From Watersipora subatra (lineage: Eukaryota; Bryozoa; Gymnolaemata; Cheilostomatida; Watersiporidae), in assembly GCF_963576615.1 (NCBI RefSeq), contig NC_088709.1, positions 19,547,243 to 19,611,242 on the forward strand: a stretch of DNA of 64,000 bases, written 5' to 3'. The translations under genes and the position numbers were made by a program. Shown here piece after piece: positions 1 to 13,800 of this stretch (positions are counted from its first letter, which is position 1; every line of letters starts with the position of its first letter). Below the pieces are notes generated by a model. It was not told the origin of the DNA, ran no database searches, and saw nothing but the letters and a program-made list of their open reading frames with translations.

Positions 1-156
1 TTAAGCCTTGAAGGACTTAACTACCATGTTCTCTCTATTTACTGCTTGGTGCTATTGATTAATTCTTTTAAATTTATTGATTTTCTTAGCGAATGAGGTT
101 ACCAGCACTTAACTGTTTATTTAGCCATAACTCACAGTATGCTTGCTATGTTGCAG

Positions 157-229
157 CACATTCGTGTGTCCAACAGAAATCATCGCTTTTAGTGACCGAG
201 TGTCGGAGTTCCATTCTATCAACTGTGAG
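157..229 (+). CDS. PRDX: Peroxiredoxin exon with peroxidatic Cys
   Basis: A 73-nt exon between acceptor ttgcag and donor GAG|gtatgc. One base completes a split Phe codon, then 24 codons read [11 protein letters not shown]...SINCE. It contains the peroxidatic cysteine (FVCPTE). It ends in phase 0, which matches the next exon. Confidence 0.93.
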
Positions 230-3200
230 GTATGCCAAACATGTGCCAACTAAAAGCGGCAATTATCCTAAAACTAAGTATTGTAAAATGCTCAGGGTTA
301 ATAAACATGCAAATTGGAAAAACTTTGTAACATGGTATTTGAATAGCGCATATTACATTTTAAGTTTACTGTAACTTTTAGTGGTATTTTTTGGTTTTAC
401 CATTGGGATTTCACCAACATTTGTGACGTTTCATTTCTTATAGCTATCAATGTAAATTTAGACCAAACCAACACCAAGTGACACCTAAACATATCCTGAA
501 GCCAACTACTGTAAAAAAGCTGTAAATCAGCTTTCCAGCATTTGTGAGGAGTTCGATATTTCTTTGGCAATGTATATTATTAGACCGGTTACTAAGACGA
601 TTAATATTTTGAAGCACCTAAATTATTTAACGTAATTCCGGCAACCATGTTCTAGTTTTAGTTTTACCTGTTCTAGTTTAGAAAAATAGGTTGAAATAAA
701 ATATTTGATATACAGTACATTAAGATTAGTCGTGATGATTGGGGCACTCAATGTATCAACATTTGGTGGTAACTTTTCTACATTATTATGCTTAGCAATG
801 GAAAATCTTTAAATGAATAAACTTTGTTCCAGAATCGGGATGGCAGGTCTATCGGTCAGTCTTATGAAAACAGCTATGGCGATTTCACACTGCTGTTCGT
901 AATTTGACAGAACAGCAAATCTGCATAGAATGAAACTGCGTAAGCAGTTGATGTTGTTTTTGACTAATATCAGAGCTATGGTTAGGTCAGCGGGGATTTA
1001 AGTTTTACTGCTCAAATATTTTACACAAACCCTATTGAAAGAGATTTGAAGTTGAGAAATGGTTGAGAGATTTGGGAAGCAAATAAAGCGATTTAGAATG
1101 TTATTCTACCAAGGAAATTAATTTTAAAATCCTATCTCCATGTACCGGTATTAATAGATAATTTCTTGGACATAAAACAAAAGCGACAGTCAAGTCAGCA
1201 TAACCCTAGCATCGTGAAATTACCTCCGAGGGTAGAGTGGGTCATAAAATAATTTAGCCCGTCATACTCTGTGCTCTGACAATGTGTTTCCAGGCAAAAG
1301 GCACATGCCTAACAGGTCTCGATTGCACCATGGCAGTCAGCAACCAATGAAACTGTGTGCAGAAGTAGCAGGTTCCCTTTCTTGACCGCCAACAGTTTAC
1401 GCATTTTCATTTCATGTATTATATTTTGTTTTTGAAAATATCAAGATACAGTATTAATAGCTACTAATTGAATTACAATACATTAGTTGAGTTGGATACT
1501 ATTTGCTACGCACGGGTAATTTTATTTACTTAAATAAGTTTTCGACTGATTGAATTTAAAATAAAAATGTGACAGTTACACTGTATTACGTAGAAAAAAT
1601 GATTTTTTTGTAATTGAAGCAATGTCTTGCTAATGCTGCCTAACCGATCTTTATATTTTCTACAAATTTGCTATTCATCATAAGTCATACCTCAGTCTAC
1701 CAAATTACCAAATAAAATCATTTATCAAATAGATGTCAAGGCCCAACAAAAATTCAATACCAGCAATACGCTTTCATTTAAACTTGAGCGCATAGCAGGT
1801 GCAATCAACGAATAATTTTGTTGTTTTAGTCGGAATGTGACCACAGTTCCTACACAATGTATATAATTGATAACAGTCACAAGATGGGAATGTAGCAAAG
1901 TAGATCATTTGTAAGCAGCAAAAAATACATTTATATAATCATTTCTATTTAATGAACTAACAATTAAATAAATGTAATTTAAAACTGCAAGCAATAAAAT
2001 GTCTGAGGTTTTAAAAAAGTTGAATTTTTGTAGCTTCTACTTGGTCACAGAATCAGTATCTTTAATTAGAACACAAGCATTTGACAGTTAAAAAATTACT
2101 ATGAAATATAAAAGCAACAGTACACTATTGCCACCATGATAGACATTAGCTGGTTACAAATGAATGTCACATGGTTTCCCATTTACCACAACTTCTTTAT
2201 GTCTCACTTTTCACATCAACCTGTTTGATAGCTTTCAAGCTCAACAATTGCAAAGAACTGAGAGTTAGGGTATTGCTGTCTAATAGCTGATAAGTCAAAA
2301 ACTGCTCACTGCTTTTATTACGGCTATTCTCCACATGATTTTTCAATGAAGTGATCTGTAGATTAACTTCAATTGAAACTCACGAAATAAACGTATTATC
2401 ACAATAGACTGAAATGATCTACTTTTATTGAAGAACATACTTGGGCCAAGGTGTGAGCCTTGGTGATATATAGCAAGAAAGCTGATGTTTATTGATCAAA
2501 CTCAAAACCCATAATTGCGCACCGACAACTTTCTTTTTTGGTAGTCTAACAGAAAAGATTCTTTCAGAATTTGATGTATTTATGAACATGACATAATACC
2601 TTCAATGCTCATCGCTGCAAGACTATTAAGCCAAGTTTGGAAAAAATTCGCTTTTTTGTTTAGATCAATTTTTTTGTTTGAGTTGACGATAGGTTTTTAT
2701 TTTTTCGTTCATTTTGCTTATGTAAATTGTCTATGTATTGCATTGCACATCAGAATGCCGATGAACCCACTGTTCACTATTAGTGACCTACCTTAATTAA
2801 TTTGATAAATTCTTATACTTCTTGCATTCAACAGTCATATAAAATTATCTGCAAACTATATGTAAGTTGCTGGAGGAGAGCAAGAAACAGCTTCACACAA
2901 TGTAAGAATAAGAGCATACGACATGAGAAAGGCTCCACAACATAATTGAGCACATTTTATCTAAATATCTTAAACATTTTATCTTGAAATATAAATACAA
3001 GCGTTCTGATTTTTTCAGTGCTCAACCTGTTTCTTACATTCGAATGAAACAAAAAATGGAGAATACGCTTTTAATGCTTGCACATGAGTTTCATCAGTTT
3101 CATTAGTTTTGTGTTTCAAGTAAAAACTCTTAAGAGAAGCTATCAAGAACAGCAGAAATTTTTGGGTTTACTGACCACCTGTTGAGTTCAGTTGAGTTTA

Positions 3201-4785
3201 GTACGACCATGATATTTTCATGATATTTTAGTACGACCTCATAAGCTAGATACTGATCTGGGCATTTGATTGGCATCTGCTCGTCTATTTAATTTTCTCA
3301 ACTACACGCTAGTAAGTTCATCTTGTGACTTGCTTTTAACTGTTTCCACACTACAACTATATGCTGTATCTCTAAATAAACTTTTAAGTTGTCTTCAAAG
3401 ATCCCTCTGTAGCATGTACTACACATTTAGTTAATTATCTCCATATAACTTGCTATGCTAATTCATGATAGGGGGTGTTTACAGATTTGTTATACACACA
3501 AGTGTAAAAAAACAATGGTTTTTGATAGTCATGAAAAAAATTGTGACTTGACTCATTTGATTTTTTTCATGCCCACACTGTAAATACATTAGGTGTTGTG
3601 TGGTAGTCAGAGGAACACCTGTATGCAGATATAACTTATCTAGCTTTATCAAGATCACCTTATGCAAAGGGTAAGACTAACCATGAAAATAATAACAGTA
3701 ACAAACGCATTGAGCTCAAGTCACTATCATTACTGCTTTACACTCTTTGTTACTGTTAATGTTTTAGGTTCTAGCGTGTTCAACAGACTCTCAATTCAGT
3801 CACTTAGCATGGACTAACACTCCAAGAAAACAAGGCGGGCTGGGAAACATGAAAATCCCAATTTTGGCAGATAAAACTTGTGAGATAGCTAAAACCTATG
3901 GAGTATACAAGGAGGATGAAGGTAATCGATTAACTATCCAAGTATCTTATGAGGAATATTTATTCCTATCAAGCAAGCTCCAAATCGGTCTGATGCATTT
4001 ATAACTTTGAACTTGTGAATCGATTTCAGTTCAACAAGTTGAGCACTCCCCTTTTCTGATATGTCACAACTATTATAAAACTAAGTGCTTGTGAATCGTA
4101 TGACAGTTTACTTATTAAAAGATAAGGCTACTAGGCTTGGATGTCAGAAACTGATAGCACAATTAGTTAACATAATGGACAAGCCAATTGCACTGCTTTA
4201 GGCTGTGCTATGGACCAGTCATTGCCAATATGTACATTAAAATTATAATTAACTGATTATTTCTTTAGTACAACTTTGTTATACTGTATTGCTGTTCAAT
4301 TGTGACATTGTTCAAATGCTGTTCAATTGTGACTTCAGCAATCACATAGTGGACAAAAACTTTACAACTGTCATTCATGTTGTATCAAATTGCCTTTTCT
4401 AGACAAAATATTCATAAGTATTACTTATGGAATTAAAACTTAAAAAATACACCTATCGTTCAGTTGCTAAATATAAATGTTGCTACGTAACAACTCAGTC
4501 TCAGGAAGATCTATCCCACCATAAAATCTGCAGCCCCTCATTTATTGTTTTACAGGTGTAGCTTTTCGAGGACTTTTCATTATCGACAGCAGCGGGAACC
4601 TGCGACAGATCACAATAAATGATCTGCCGGTTGGAAGATCAGTCGATGAAACACTCCGATTAGTACAAGCTTTCCAGTTTACAGATAAACATGGAGAAGT
4701 ATGCCCAGCAGGATGGCGACCCGGGAATGACACCATCAAGCCTGACCCAAAGGGTTCGAAGAGCTATTTCCAAAAGAAAGAGTAG
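157..4785 (+). CDS. PRDX: Typical 2-Cys peroxiredoxin, 3' part (three last coding exons, gene starts upstream)
   Basis: Three exons (157-229, 3768-3921, 4556-4785) join in frame across GT-AG introns of 3.5 kb and 634 bp. Seen: the first exon carries TFVCPTEI with the peroxidatic cysteine and its T-x-x-C signature. The second has the [15 protein letters not shown] block. The last has [26 protein letters not shown] and EVCPAGW with the resolving cysteine, and ends SYFQKKE-stop. Known of the family: these thiol peroxidases reduce hydrogen peroxide and alkyl hydroperoxides and are recycled by thioredoxin. The GGLG and C-terminal YF motifs mark the hyperoxidation-sensitive type. The N-terminal third, from the start codon to the YPLDF block, is not in the window because the first exon begins in the middle of a codon (phase 2). 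Which paralogue it is (PRDX1/2 cytosolic or PRDX4 secretory) cannot be decided without that N-terminus. No frame breaks are seen. Confidence 0.95.
230..3767 (+). other. PRDX: Peroxiredoxin intron, 3.5 kb
   Basis: AT-rich intron with canonical gtatgc donor and ttttag acceptor. I read both strands and see no conserved exon, RNA gene or recognisable transposon. There is only a small direct repeat of a tagtacgacc-type motif near 3200-3240. The short ORFs here have no coding character. Confidence 0.7.
3768..3921 (+). CDS. PRDX: Peroxiredoxin exon with GGLG motif
   Basis: A 154-nt exon reading [15 protein letters not shown]...[11 protein letters not shown]...YGVYKEDE plus one base. The acceptor is ttttag and the donor GAAG|gtaatc. 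The phase-1 end joins to the next exon to rebuild DEG-VAFRG, the standard family sequence. Confidence 0.95.
4556..4785 (+). CDS. PRDX: Peroxiredoxin terminal exon with resolving Cys
   Basis: A 230-nt coding exon after acceptor tttacag. It reads [17 protein letters not shown], then [20 protein letters not shown], then EVCPAGW, ending in SYFQKKE and TAG at 4783-4785. It holds the resolving cysteine and the YF motif. Confidence 0.96.
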
Positions 4786-4963
4786 CCAACTGAAAGGGTT
4801 CAAATCACTGGTTTCAAATCGCAAAGGTGGAAGCGTGGATTTGTCCTTGAATGTGCCTCAGCCAATACTTGATACTCCACTGTTCTATACAAGATAGTAC
4901 CATTTTAGAAAATTCTTATCATCAGTAATATTTGTTTGTACTGTTTAATACTTTGGCCATTAA

Positions 4964-4992
4964 CAATAAATGTGTCCCTTGACTGTAATAAA
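4964..4992 (+). terminator. Tandem polyadenylation signals of the peroxiredoxin gene
   Basis: Two AATAAA hexamers lie about 180-205 bp after the peroxiredoxin stop codon, at about 4964 (acaataaatg) and about 4987 (gtaataaaca). They are in the gene's orientation and at a normal 3' UTR distance. The assignment is inferred from motif and position. Confidence 0.6.
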
Positions 4993-7746
4993 CAGAAAAT
5001 ATTGAATAACTTATCATAAGCTATAATTGATCGCTGAGTAGGCCTAATTACAAAGCCAAGACTTGGGAGTGAGCCCTATGCTAGATAGTAATCAAAGCTT
5101 GGACCTCACTGGTTCCAAATGACTCAATTAGATAAGAGTACTTGATATACTTTAACAAATATTTACCGAAGCATCCATAATGCAGTAAATGTGGGCACAG
5201 ACCCGCACAAGCCAAATAAAATTGATTGTGCCATACTAATAATGGTTCAAACAGCAATTGTTATCAACCATAGCAACCAAAGTACAACATAATTTGTAAA
5301 GGTAAAACACTAACTTGACAATAATGTCGAGACACATGGTTACATACAGGAATTTTTGTTCTTGATAACTGTGTTTTGCACTTGAAAGCATATGAGAGTT
5401 TACCCATTTAGCTAAAGGAGATGCAATAACAGCTGAAATCTACATCCAGGATTCAAAACTTTTAAAGTGAAGGGGTGATTTACCACAAAGCATTACGGGC
5501 TAGACACAATGAAATTTGGTTAGTTATTGTGAACTGCAGGTGACAAGCAACCAATATGCCGATGTAAATATTGTGTTATAGATGTTTGTGTTACTCTGTA
5601 AAACTGGTATTGGTCAGCAAGTTTTAACTGTTCAGTTTGAAATTTGGAGTTATTTTCACATTTCTTTAATGCGCATTATCATCACCTTTGGAATTGCACT
5701 TCCATTCATGCACCTCTTTAGCAAGGAGGACACAAGTCTTGATAACTTGAGTATTTGAGATTAAACAATTGACTTCAGACAATGACAACTCCGAGTTAAA
5801 CACCCCAGATATCTTTCATTACGCCAAACAAATGGAATTTAATATATGAAGAATTACTGATATTACTATGGTTCAAAATGGTAACAATTAAGGTTTGCTT
5901 ATATTGCTACTTCGTTATATCCAACACTCACAAGAGAACAGCTTGACCACCCCAAGTAGGGTGAGGTAAACACATGATCAACTTATGACTTGGTTTCTTT
6001 TTAAGGAATGAGGCTTTAGATGCAGTTGGTGATATGGGAAACCCTTACGCAAAATCTATCAGTTCTCCTCTGATAGTTACTAGAAAAACCTGGCTGTAAA
6101 AAGAAAAAGACCAGACCTGTTCGCAACAAGCCATACAAGCTGCACCATGCACAAATATACATACTTTTTCGGATCACAGAAACCGAAAAGTAAAGAGAAA
6201 CCGAATAAGAAATTGGCAAACATGAATAATTGACTGAGACTATATTTCAATTGGTCTCCAACATCAAGACAGAAGGTAGCGAAGAGGTCAAAAAGCACCA
6301 ACATGCTATAAACACCCAAAAAACCAGAATAAGACTTCTTAAAAGATGGGACAGCTCAGAGGAGCACAACCTTCGCAATCACCTCAAGTATGAACACATC
6401 ATTCTAACTCGGACACAAGGAGTAAGTTACAACAACCAAAAAAGTAAACGGCAGTCTAAAAACCACAGTGAAGATGGTTTGCAAGAGGCAGCCAGAACTA
6501 ATTTATAAAAATGTCATCCAACACATTGCTTGACATTGAGCATATCAAGTGTGTTGGAACAGAGTGATTAAACCTAATAAAATGGCTTCTTCTAATAGAT
6601 TGGTGAATAATTGAAGAATATAGAGTTCGGTGCGTAAAGATATGGAATACTCCAATGAGAGAGCATAGGAAGAAGATAACTGAAGAGGAAGATCGATGAT
6701 CGACAGGCCAGGAGAACTATATAGATAATTGTAGAAATCAAGCAAATGTATGAGTGGTTATATGTGAAAGGGACGTGACAAGCTTTAGCAGATAGCTTGC
6801 ATGGTGCAGTATGAATGAGATATATCATGAAGCATAGGACAAATCAATAGAATATGCACAATGGAAGCAGCGTGTGATGAATAAACAGGTGAAATCACTG
6901 ATGAGAGACATTTTATTATTATTTAACCTGCAACAACTGCGATGGGATACAAATCTGTCACCACTAAAGAGTGGGGGACTGGCTACAGATGCTGCCATTC
7001 CTCATGTCATCGCCAGATGCCACTATTACCCATTGCCAAAAGTGATGGACTTTAGCCTCATTTACAGACTAAACTTCATCAATCCTCGCCAGATTTGCTT
7101 TACTTCCCCACTATTTGCGCAAAGAGAAATGGCCGCACTTGTATACAGACCCAACAGCCTAGGCTGTGACTTTACATAATACATGTATTGCCACAACCTC
7201 ACACACTGCGACCGGCACTGCATTGCACAACACATTACAGTTATCATAACATAATGGGATGCTGAAACTGACTTGCCTGGATTTTGAGTCGAGCAATGAG
7301 AAAAGAGCCTACCTTTATATTGACCAACGGAGGGAATGCCACCACTGTTCAAAAATAAGAATAACAGCGTGAATGGATGCAGCAGCCATGGTATATTTTC
7401 ATGAATAATGTACAAGAATACAAGAGAACATGTGACAGGTCAAATGTGGATAAAAGTCACAAACAGGAGCCTATTAGAGCTTATAAGCCGCAACACAGTA
7501 CTTGCCTGCATCAATAGGAGTCCATGTCAGTGTCAACAGACAACACCTACATCCAGGCTCCAGTCAAATCATACTTGCAGCACCTGATCACAATTAACTA
7601 TGACGGATAGCGATAGTGTCCTATTTCCCTACCTGCGGCATACATCGCCTTGTGGGCTATTTACATTTGTACACACAATACTGCCAACATAACGCATGCG
7701 AGTGTACTTACTGCATGCCACAGCACCTACCTACTAGCTATCACAC
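4993..7746. other. Convergent intergenic region / ZNF207 3' UTR
   Basis: Lies between the 3' ends of the peroxiredoxin gene (plus) and ZNF207 (minus). On the minus strand an AATAAA sits at 6912-6917 (plus-strand tttatt), about 830 bases after the ZNF207 stop, and could be its polyadenylation signal. A 32-bp exon-like minus-strand block at 7313-7344 has good splice sites but no in-frame connection. I see no conserved coding sequence or transposon in the rest. Confidence 0.5.
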
Positions 7747-7827
7747 CTAATAGCGCACCATTCCGGACGAGTAGTGGATATTAGGAGGTGCTCCCGAGTA
7801 TTTCGGTAGTTTTGCTCTCATCTCTTC
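7747..7827 (-). CDS. ZNF207: ZNF207 terminal exon (second half of GLEBS motif)
   Basis: After acceptor ttttacag, 26 codons read [20 protein letters not shown] and SGMVRY, then TAG (7747-7749). The two glutamates essential for Bub3 binding in the family are the first residues of the exon. The tail is short compared with vertebrate ZNF207. An alternative donor leading to further exons cannot be excluded. Confidence 0.9.
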   Translation of the reverse strand, partial: EEMRAKLPKYSGAPPNIHYSSGMVRY

Positions 7828-10800
7828 CTGTAAAATGTCAAAAAGCCTTCTTAGCACCGACCTTGTTACAGCATGCAAATGTACTCATTCCGGTGATATT
7901 TAATATATTCACAGAAACAAAAGACGTAATGGAACACATGAGTAAGTACTTTATTCACACTAGACAGATATTACTAAATTTTACTCATCGATGGCCACAG
8001 ACAGGTGGTCGCAAGAGCCCTAGTACTCTTATTTCAGTCAGCATCCGCGCTCTACCTGCAACCAGACAAGCAGGAAACCGAGGACGCACGGAGATGACAA
8101 AATGTTAAGGACAACTTACCAGTGATATATCTTCCTCAGGATGAACTATAACCTGACCTGAACCAGATGCGTCCAGTTTCTTCATACCGATGAGAGGAAG
8201 CTCGCGACTATCTCCATCACCTGCTGGAGCGGGTTGTGAGGCTGGTGGAGGGCCCCCGACAGTATTGAATGAACCAGTCGGCTCACCCTTTGTAGTTTCA
8301 GCTGATGCTGAGAGAGAAGGTTGTGGAGGGGCCTACAACGGGTTGTTCAAGAGAGTATGTCTTCTAGTTAAAATGGGTATTGGCCAAATGTGGCACAGTT
8401 GCTCATTTAAAGCACAGTAGTTGATTGCCATACGATACTTTAGAAACATCACTGCAAACTTGGTATAAAAATATTCTAACAGGTAAAGTAAAATTTCAGT
8501 AGTGCGTAAAAAAATGAAAGCATGTCCAATCAACCAAGCACGACGCGAGGATCGACAGTCCCATCAATATTGAGATTTTAGCCACCTGCCAACGTGTTCT
8601 GGAAGACTGACAACCAGGAAATGAGTTAATTATGTTGACTTACCTAGCAACTTTCAGCTTCATATCAGCTATATAACAGCATTGTGTGTCTTTATAGCGA
8701 GTCAAATGAAATATATTCAGCCCTCTACACGGTATGACTATACCAAGTATGTTAGTAATCTTATAATAGAACACTAAATAACCTTAGCTCCTTACTACAC
8801 ACTGTATAGCATTAGAATTAATCAAGGCATTATATGAAACTATGTAAAACACTACAATAATACTCATTAGAAAGATATTTTTATTATTATTTGCTTTGAA
8901 GGGTAGGAAGTAGGGATTCAGTGATGTGTAGGTTATGACGGATAAGAAACTATTTCAACTGAAATTAGACAACATTCAAAGTAACTGAGTTTCTACCCTT
9001 TTATTATTTCTATATTTCTGTGATTCATTTTTAATTTTTACCAAAAAGTCTGAACACTGTATGTTGGAGATTATTTGGGGTATAGAACAGAATACTTGTT
9101 CAAATTGGACATCAAATGTTAAAAAACCTGTAGGTAGAGATGATGACAAGTAGGCATTCTGTAGGTTAACAATAGTTAGGAATTACATAGAGCAACATGC
9201 TGCACTGGATGGTTTTGTCTCGGTCATATTTTAGAACTTGTTATAAGCCACATTAGTTGCATTAAACAATTCTGCAGCAAATCCTTTACTAACAAGCAAA
9301 ATGGCTACTACTACAACTGCTAGATTAAAATTTCCAGCTAGCAGCCAGTTTAAAAAAATGATTTTTAATATATACTTCATACGAAGTTGCAATTTCTCAT
9401 GAATGGAAAGGCCATCATCTACCTGTGACGTGGCTGCAGGGAAAAGAGGTGGCCTAATGGGCCCTATGCTCGGAGGTGGCTGGGGACCAATTTGATTCGA
9501 TCCTTCACCATTTGTCCCCGGAGGTGTCCACATAGCTCCTGGCGGTGGAGGGGCTGCTACACGGGGTGGGGCACCCATTCGAGGAGGGCCACCCATACCT
9601 GAACATATAGCAAATCAGCAAAGAGTCTTTCTAAACAATTTACTGCCAACCACAAATTTAGAGACGATGATTGTTAAAAGTTACCAACTCACCAGGTGGT
9701 CCTCCCATACCAGGTGGAGCCATGCCAGGAGGGGCAAATCCCATTGGCCTCATTGGTCCCATTGGACCTGCAACAACAGATGGTAAGTGAAAACAATTGA
9801 AATGAACAGGCATATTCAATGTTTCAGGGAGCTGGTATTTTTAGAACATGAAAGGTCCTTAATTTCATAAGTGAGTCACTATGTTTCCATGATGCGCAGT
9901 GCTTCGGAGTTGCGCTATCTCCGAATCATGGAAACGGCGTCTTCGCACTGAAATCACTGCGCACTGATCAGTGCGAAGCCAGTGCAAATTCGCAGCAAGG
10001 AAACAGCGACTGCGCAGTGGCTGCGCATAGCTCTCATGCCGTGGAGACGGATTCTTCGAGGGCCATAAACTAGTACAAAGGTTGTCCTGCTAATCTTGTT
10101 TTTTACTATTCTTCTGATCTTCTTTCACCTAAATTTAATTATGGTCTGCATTCACGAGGATGATGAGGTGATTACTTTCCTGGACTTTGTTATCGATGCC
10201 AACACTTTTTCGAAAAATAGGTGGCAAGTCCTAAATTAACGTTTAAATAATATACTTGAAATACTAATTAAAAATATATTACTATGTAAAAAGTGTGTTA
10301 AGGTTTGTAAAACCTTGTGAATGTTTATTGTAAATAAAAGTATGACGACAGAATCATAAAAAGACCGTTTATGACGTTCGGTATCTGTGATCGATTCTAT
10401 TTCTCCATCAGGCGATTCGATTTATACAATTTCTCATTCTCTGGCTAATTTGCGGTATTTGCTGAAAACCACTGCGCAGCATGGAAACGTACAATCCCCT
10501 CGACTTCGGAGGGGGCTGCTTCGAAGTACTGCGCACCATGGAAACATAGTGAGTGACTGGCATGGAAGCAAAAGGTAGCTGAGTGGCATGGGAGCAGCAG
10601 ATAGCTGAGTGGCATGGGAGCAACAGGTAGCCGAATGGCATGGTGCCAAAGGTAACTGAGTAGCATCGTGTCACAGCTAGTTGATTGCCATGACATCACA
10701 AGTAGGTGACTGGCATGTCACAACAGGTAAGTTAGTGGCATGGTGTCACACGTAGCTGACTGGCATGGTGTCTCAAGGGGGAGAATAGCATGGTGTCAGA

Positions 10801-13800
10801 TGTAGGTAAGTGATATGTGGTAAGAGAAGATATGGCACAAAAATTTTGGCATTTGTGTGTATAGTAATGAGTATAGTAATGAGTATAGTAATGAGTATAG
10901 TAATGAGTATAGTAATGAGTATAGTAATGAGTATAGTGATGAGTATAGTAATGAGTATAGTAATGAGTATAGTGATGAGTATAGTGATGAGTATAGTAAT
11001 GAGTATAGTAATGAGTATAGTAATGAGTATAGTAATGAGTATAGTAATGAGTATAGTAATGAGTATAGTAATGAGTATAGTAATGAGTATAGTAATGAGT
11101 ATAGTAATGAGTATAGTGATGAGTATAGTAATGAGTATAGTAATGAGTATAGTAATGAGTATAGTGATGAGTATAGTGATGAGTATAGTGATGAGTATAG
11201 TGATGAGTATAGTGATGAGTATAGTGATGAGTATAGTAATGAGTATAGTAATGAGTATAGTAATGAGTATAGTAATGAGTATAGTAATGAGTATAGTAAT
11301 GAGTATAGTAATGAGTATAGTAATGAGTATAGTAATGAGTATAGTAATGAGTATAGTAATGAGTATAGTAATGAGTATAGTGATGAGTATAGTAATGAGT
11401 ATAGTAATGAGTATAGTAATGAGTTTAGTAATGAGTATAGTAATGAGTATAGTAATGAGTATAGTAATGAGTATAGTAATGAGTATAGTAATGAGTATAG
11501 TAATGAGTATAGTAATGAGTATAGTAATGAGTATAGTAATGAGTATAGTAATGAGTTTAGTAATGAGTTTAGTAATGAGTATAGTAATGAGTATAGTAAT
11601 GAGTATAGTGATGAGTATAGTGATGAGTATAGTGATGAGTTTAGTAATGAGTATAGTAATGAGTATAGTGATGAGTATAGTAATGAGTATAGTAATGAGT
11701 ATAGTAATGAGTATAGTAATGAGTATAGTAATGAGTATAGTAATGAGTATAGTGATGAGTATAGTGATGAGTATAGTGATAAGTATAGTGATGAGTATAG
11801 TAATGAGTATAGTAATGAGTTTAGTAATGAGTATAGTAATGAGTATAGTAATGAGTTTAGTAATGAGTTTAGTAATGAGTATAGTAATGAGTATAGTGAT
11901 GAGTATAGTGATGAGTATAGTGATGAGTTTAGTAATGAGTATAGTAATGAGTATAGTGATGAGTATAGTAATGAGTATAGTAATGAGTATAGTAATGAGT
12001 ATAGTAATGAGTATAGTAATGAGTATAGTAATGAGTATAGTAATGAGTATAGTAATGAGTATAGTGATGAGTATAGTAATGAGTATAGTAATGAGTATAG
12101 TGATGAGGATAGTAATGAGTATAGTGATGAGTATAGTGATGAGTATAGTGATGAGTATAGTGATGAGTATAGTAATGAGTATAGTAATGAGTATAGTAAT
12201 GAGTATAGTAATGAGTATAGTAATGAGTTTAGTAATGAGTTTAGTAATGAGTATAGTAATGAGTATAGTAATGAGTATAGTAATGAGTATAGTAATGAGT
12301 ATAGTAATGAGTATAGTAATGAGTATAGTAATGAGTATAGTAATGAGTATAGTGATGAGTATAGTAATGAGTATAGTAATGAGTATAGTAATGAGTATAG
12401 TGATGAGGATAGTGATGAGTATAGTAATGAGTATAGTGATGAGTATAGTGATGAGTATAGTGATGAGTATAGTAATGAGTATAGTAATGAGTATAGTAAT
12501 GAGTATAGTAATGAGTTTAGTAATGAGTTTAGTAATGAGTATAGTAATGAGTATAGTAATGAGTATAGTAATGAGTATAGTGATGAGTATAGTGATGAGT
12601 TTAGTAATGAGTATAGTAATGAGTATAGTGATGAGTATAGTAATGAGTATAGTAATGAGTATAGTAATGAGTATAGTAATGAGTATAGTAATGAGTATAG
12701 TAATGAGTATAGTAATGAGTATAGTAATGAGTATAGTGATGAGTATAGTAATGAGTATAGTAATGAGTATAGTGATGAGTTTAGTGATGAGTATAGTGAT
12801 GAGTATAGTAATGAGTATAGTAATGAGTATAGTAATGAGTATAGTAATGAGTATAGTAATGAGTTTAGTAATGAGTTTAGTAATGAGTATAGTAATGAGT
12901 TTAGTAATGAGTTTAGTAATGAGTATAGTAATGAGTATAGTAATGAGTATAGTAATGAGTATAGTGATGAGTATAGTGATGAGTTTAGTAATGAGTATAG
13001 TAATGAGTATAGTGATGAGTTTAGTAATGAGTTTAGTAATGAGTATAGTAATGAGTATAGTAATGAGTATAGTAATGAGTATAGTAATGAGTATAGTAAT
13101 GAGTATAGTAATGAGTATAGTAATGAGTATAGTAATGAGTATAGTAATGAGTATAGTAATGAGTATAGTAATGAGTATAGTAATGAGTATAGTAATGAGT
13201 ATAGTAATGAGTATAGTAATGAGTATAGTAATGAGTATAGTAATGAGTATAGTAATGAGTATAGTAATGAGTATAGTGATGAGTATAGTGATGAGGATAG
13301 TGATGAGTATAGTGATGAGTATAGTGATGAGTATAGTGATGAGTATAGTGATGAGTATAGTAATGAGTATAGTAATGAGTATAGTAATGAGTTTAGTAAT
13401 GAGTTTAGTAATGAGTATAGTAATGAGTATAGTAATGAGTATAGTAATGAGTATAGTGATGAGTATAGTGATGAGTTTAGTAATGAGTATAGTAATGAGT
13501 ATAGTGATGAGTATAGTAATGAGTATAGTAATGAGTATAGTAATGAGTATAGTAATGAGTATAGTAATGAGTATAGTAATGAGTATAGTAATGAGTATAG
13601 TAATGAGTATAGTGATGAGTATAGTAATGAGTATAGTAATGAGTATAGTAATGAGTTTAGTGATGAGTATAGTGATGAGTATAGTAATGAGTATAGTAAT
13701 GAGTATAGTAATGAGTATAGTAATGAGTATAGTAATGAGTTTAGTAATGAGTTTAGTAATGAGTATAGTAATGAGTTTAGTAATGAGTTTAGTAATGAGT

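Noticed and set aside
1..156. Possible upstream peroxiredoxin exon at the left edge
   Set aside because: The YPLDF block that should precede the split Phe codon is not present in 1-156, so the upstream exon must lie outside the window.
6874..7179. 101-codon plus-strand frame in the convergent intergenic region
   Set aside because: No domain, overlaps an antisense frame of similar length, and lies where the ZNF207 3' UTR is expected.
7313..7344. 32-bp minus-strand exon-like block (GGIPSVGQYK) downstream of the ZNF207 stop
   Set aside because: The splice sites look fair, but ZNF207 already ends in a stop at 7747 and no in-frame donor clearly joins the two. Kept only as a possible alternative exon.
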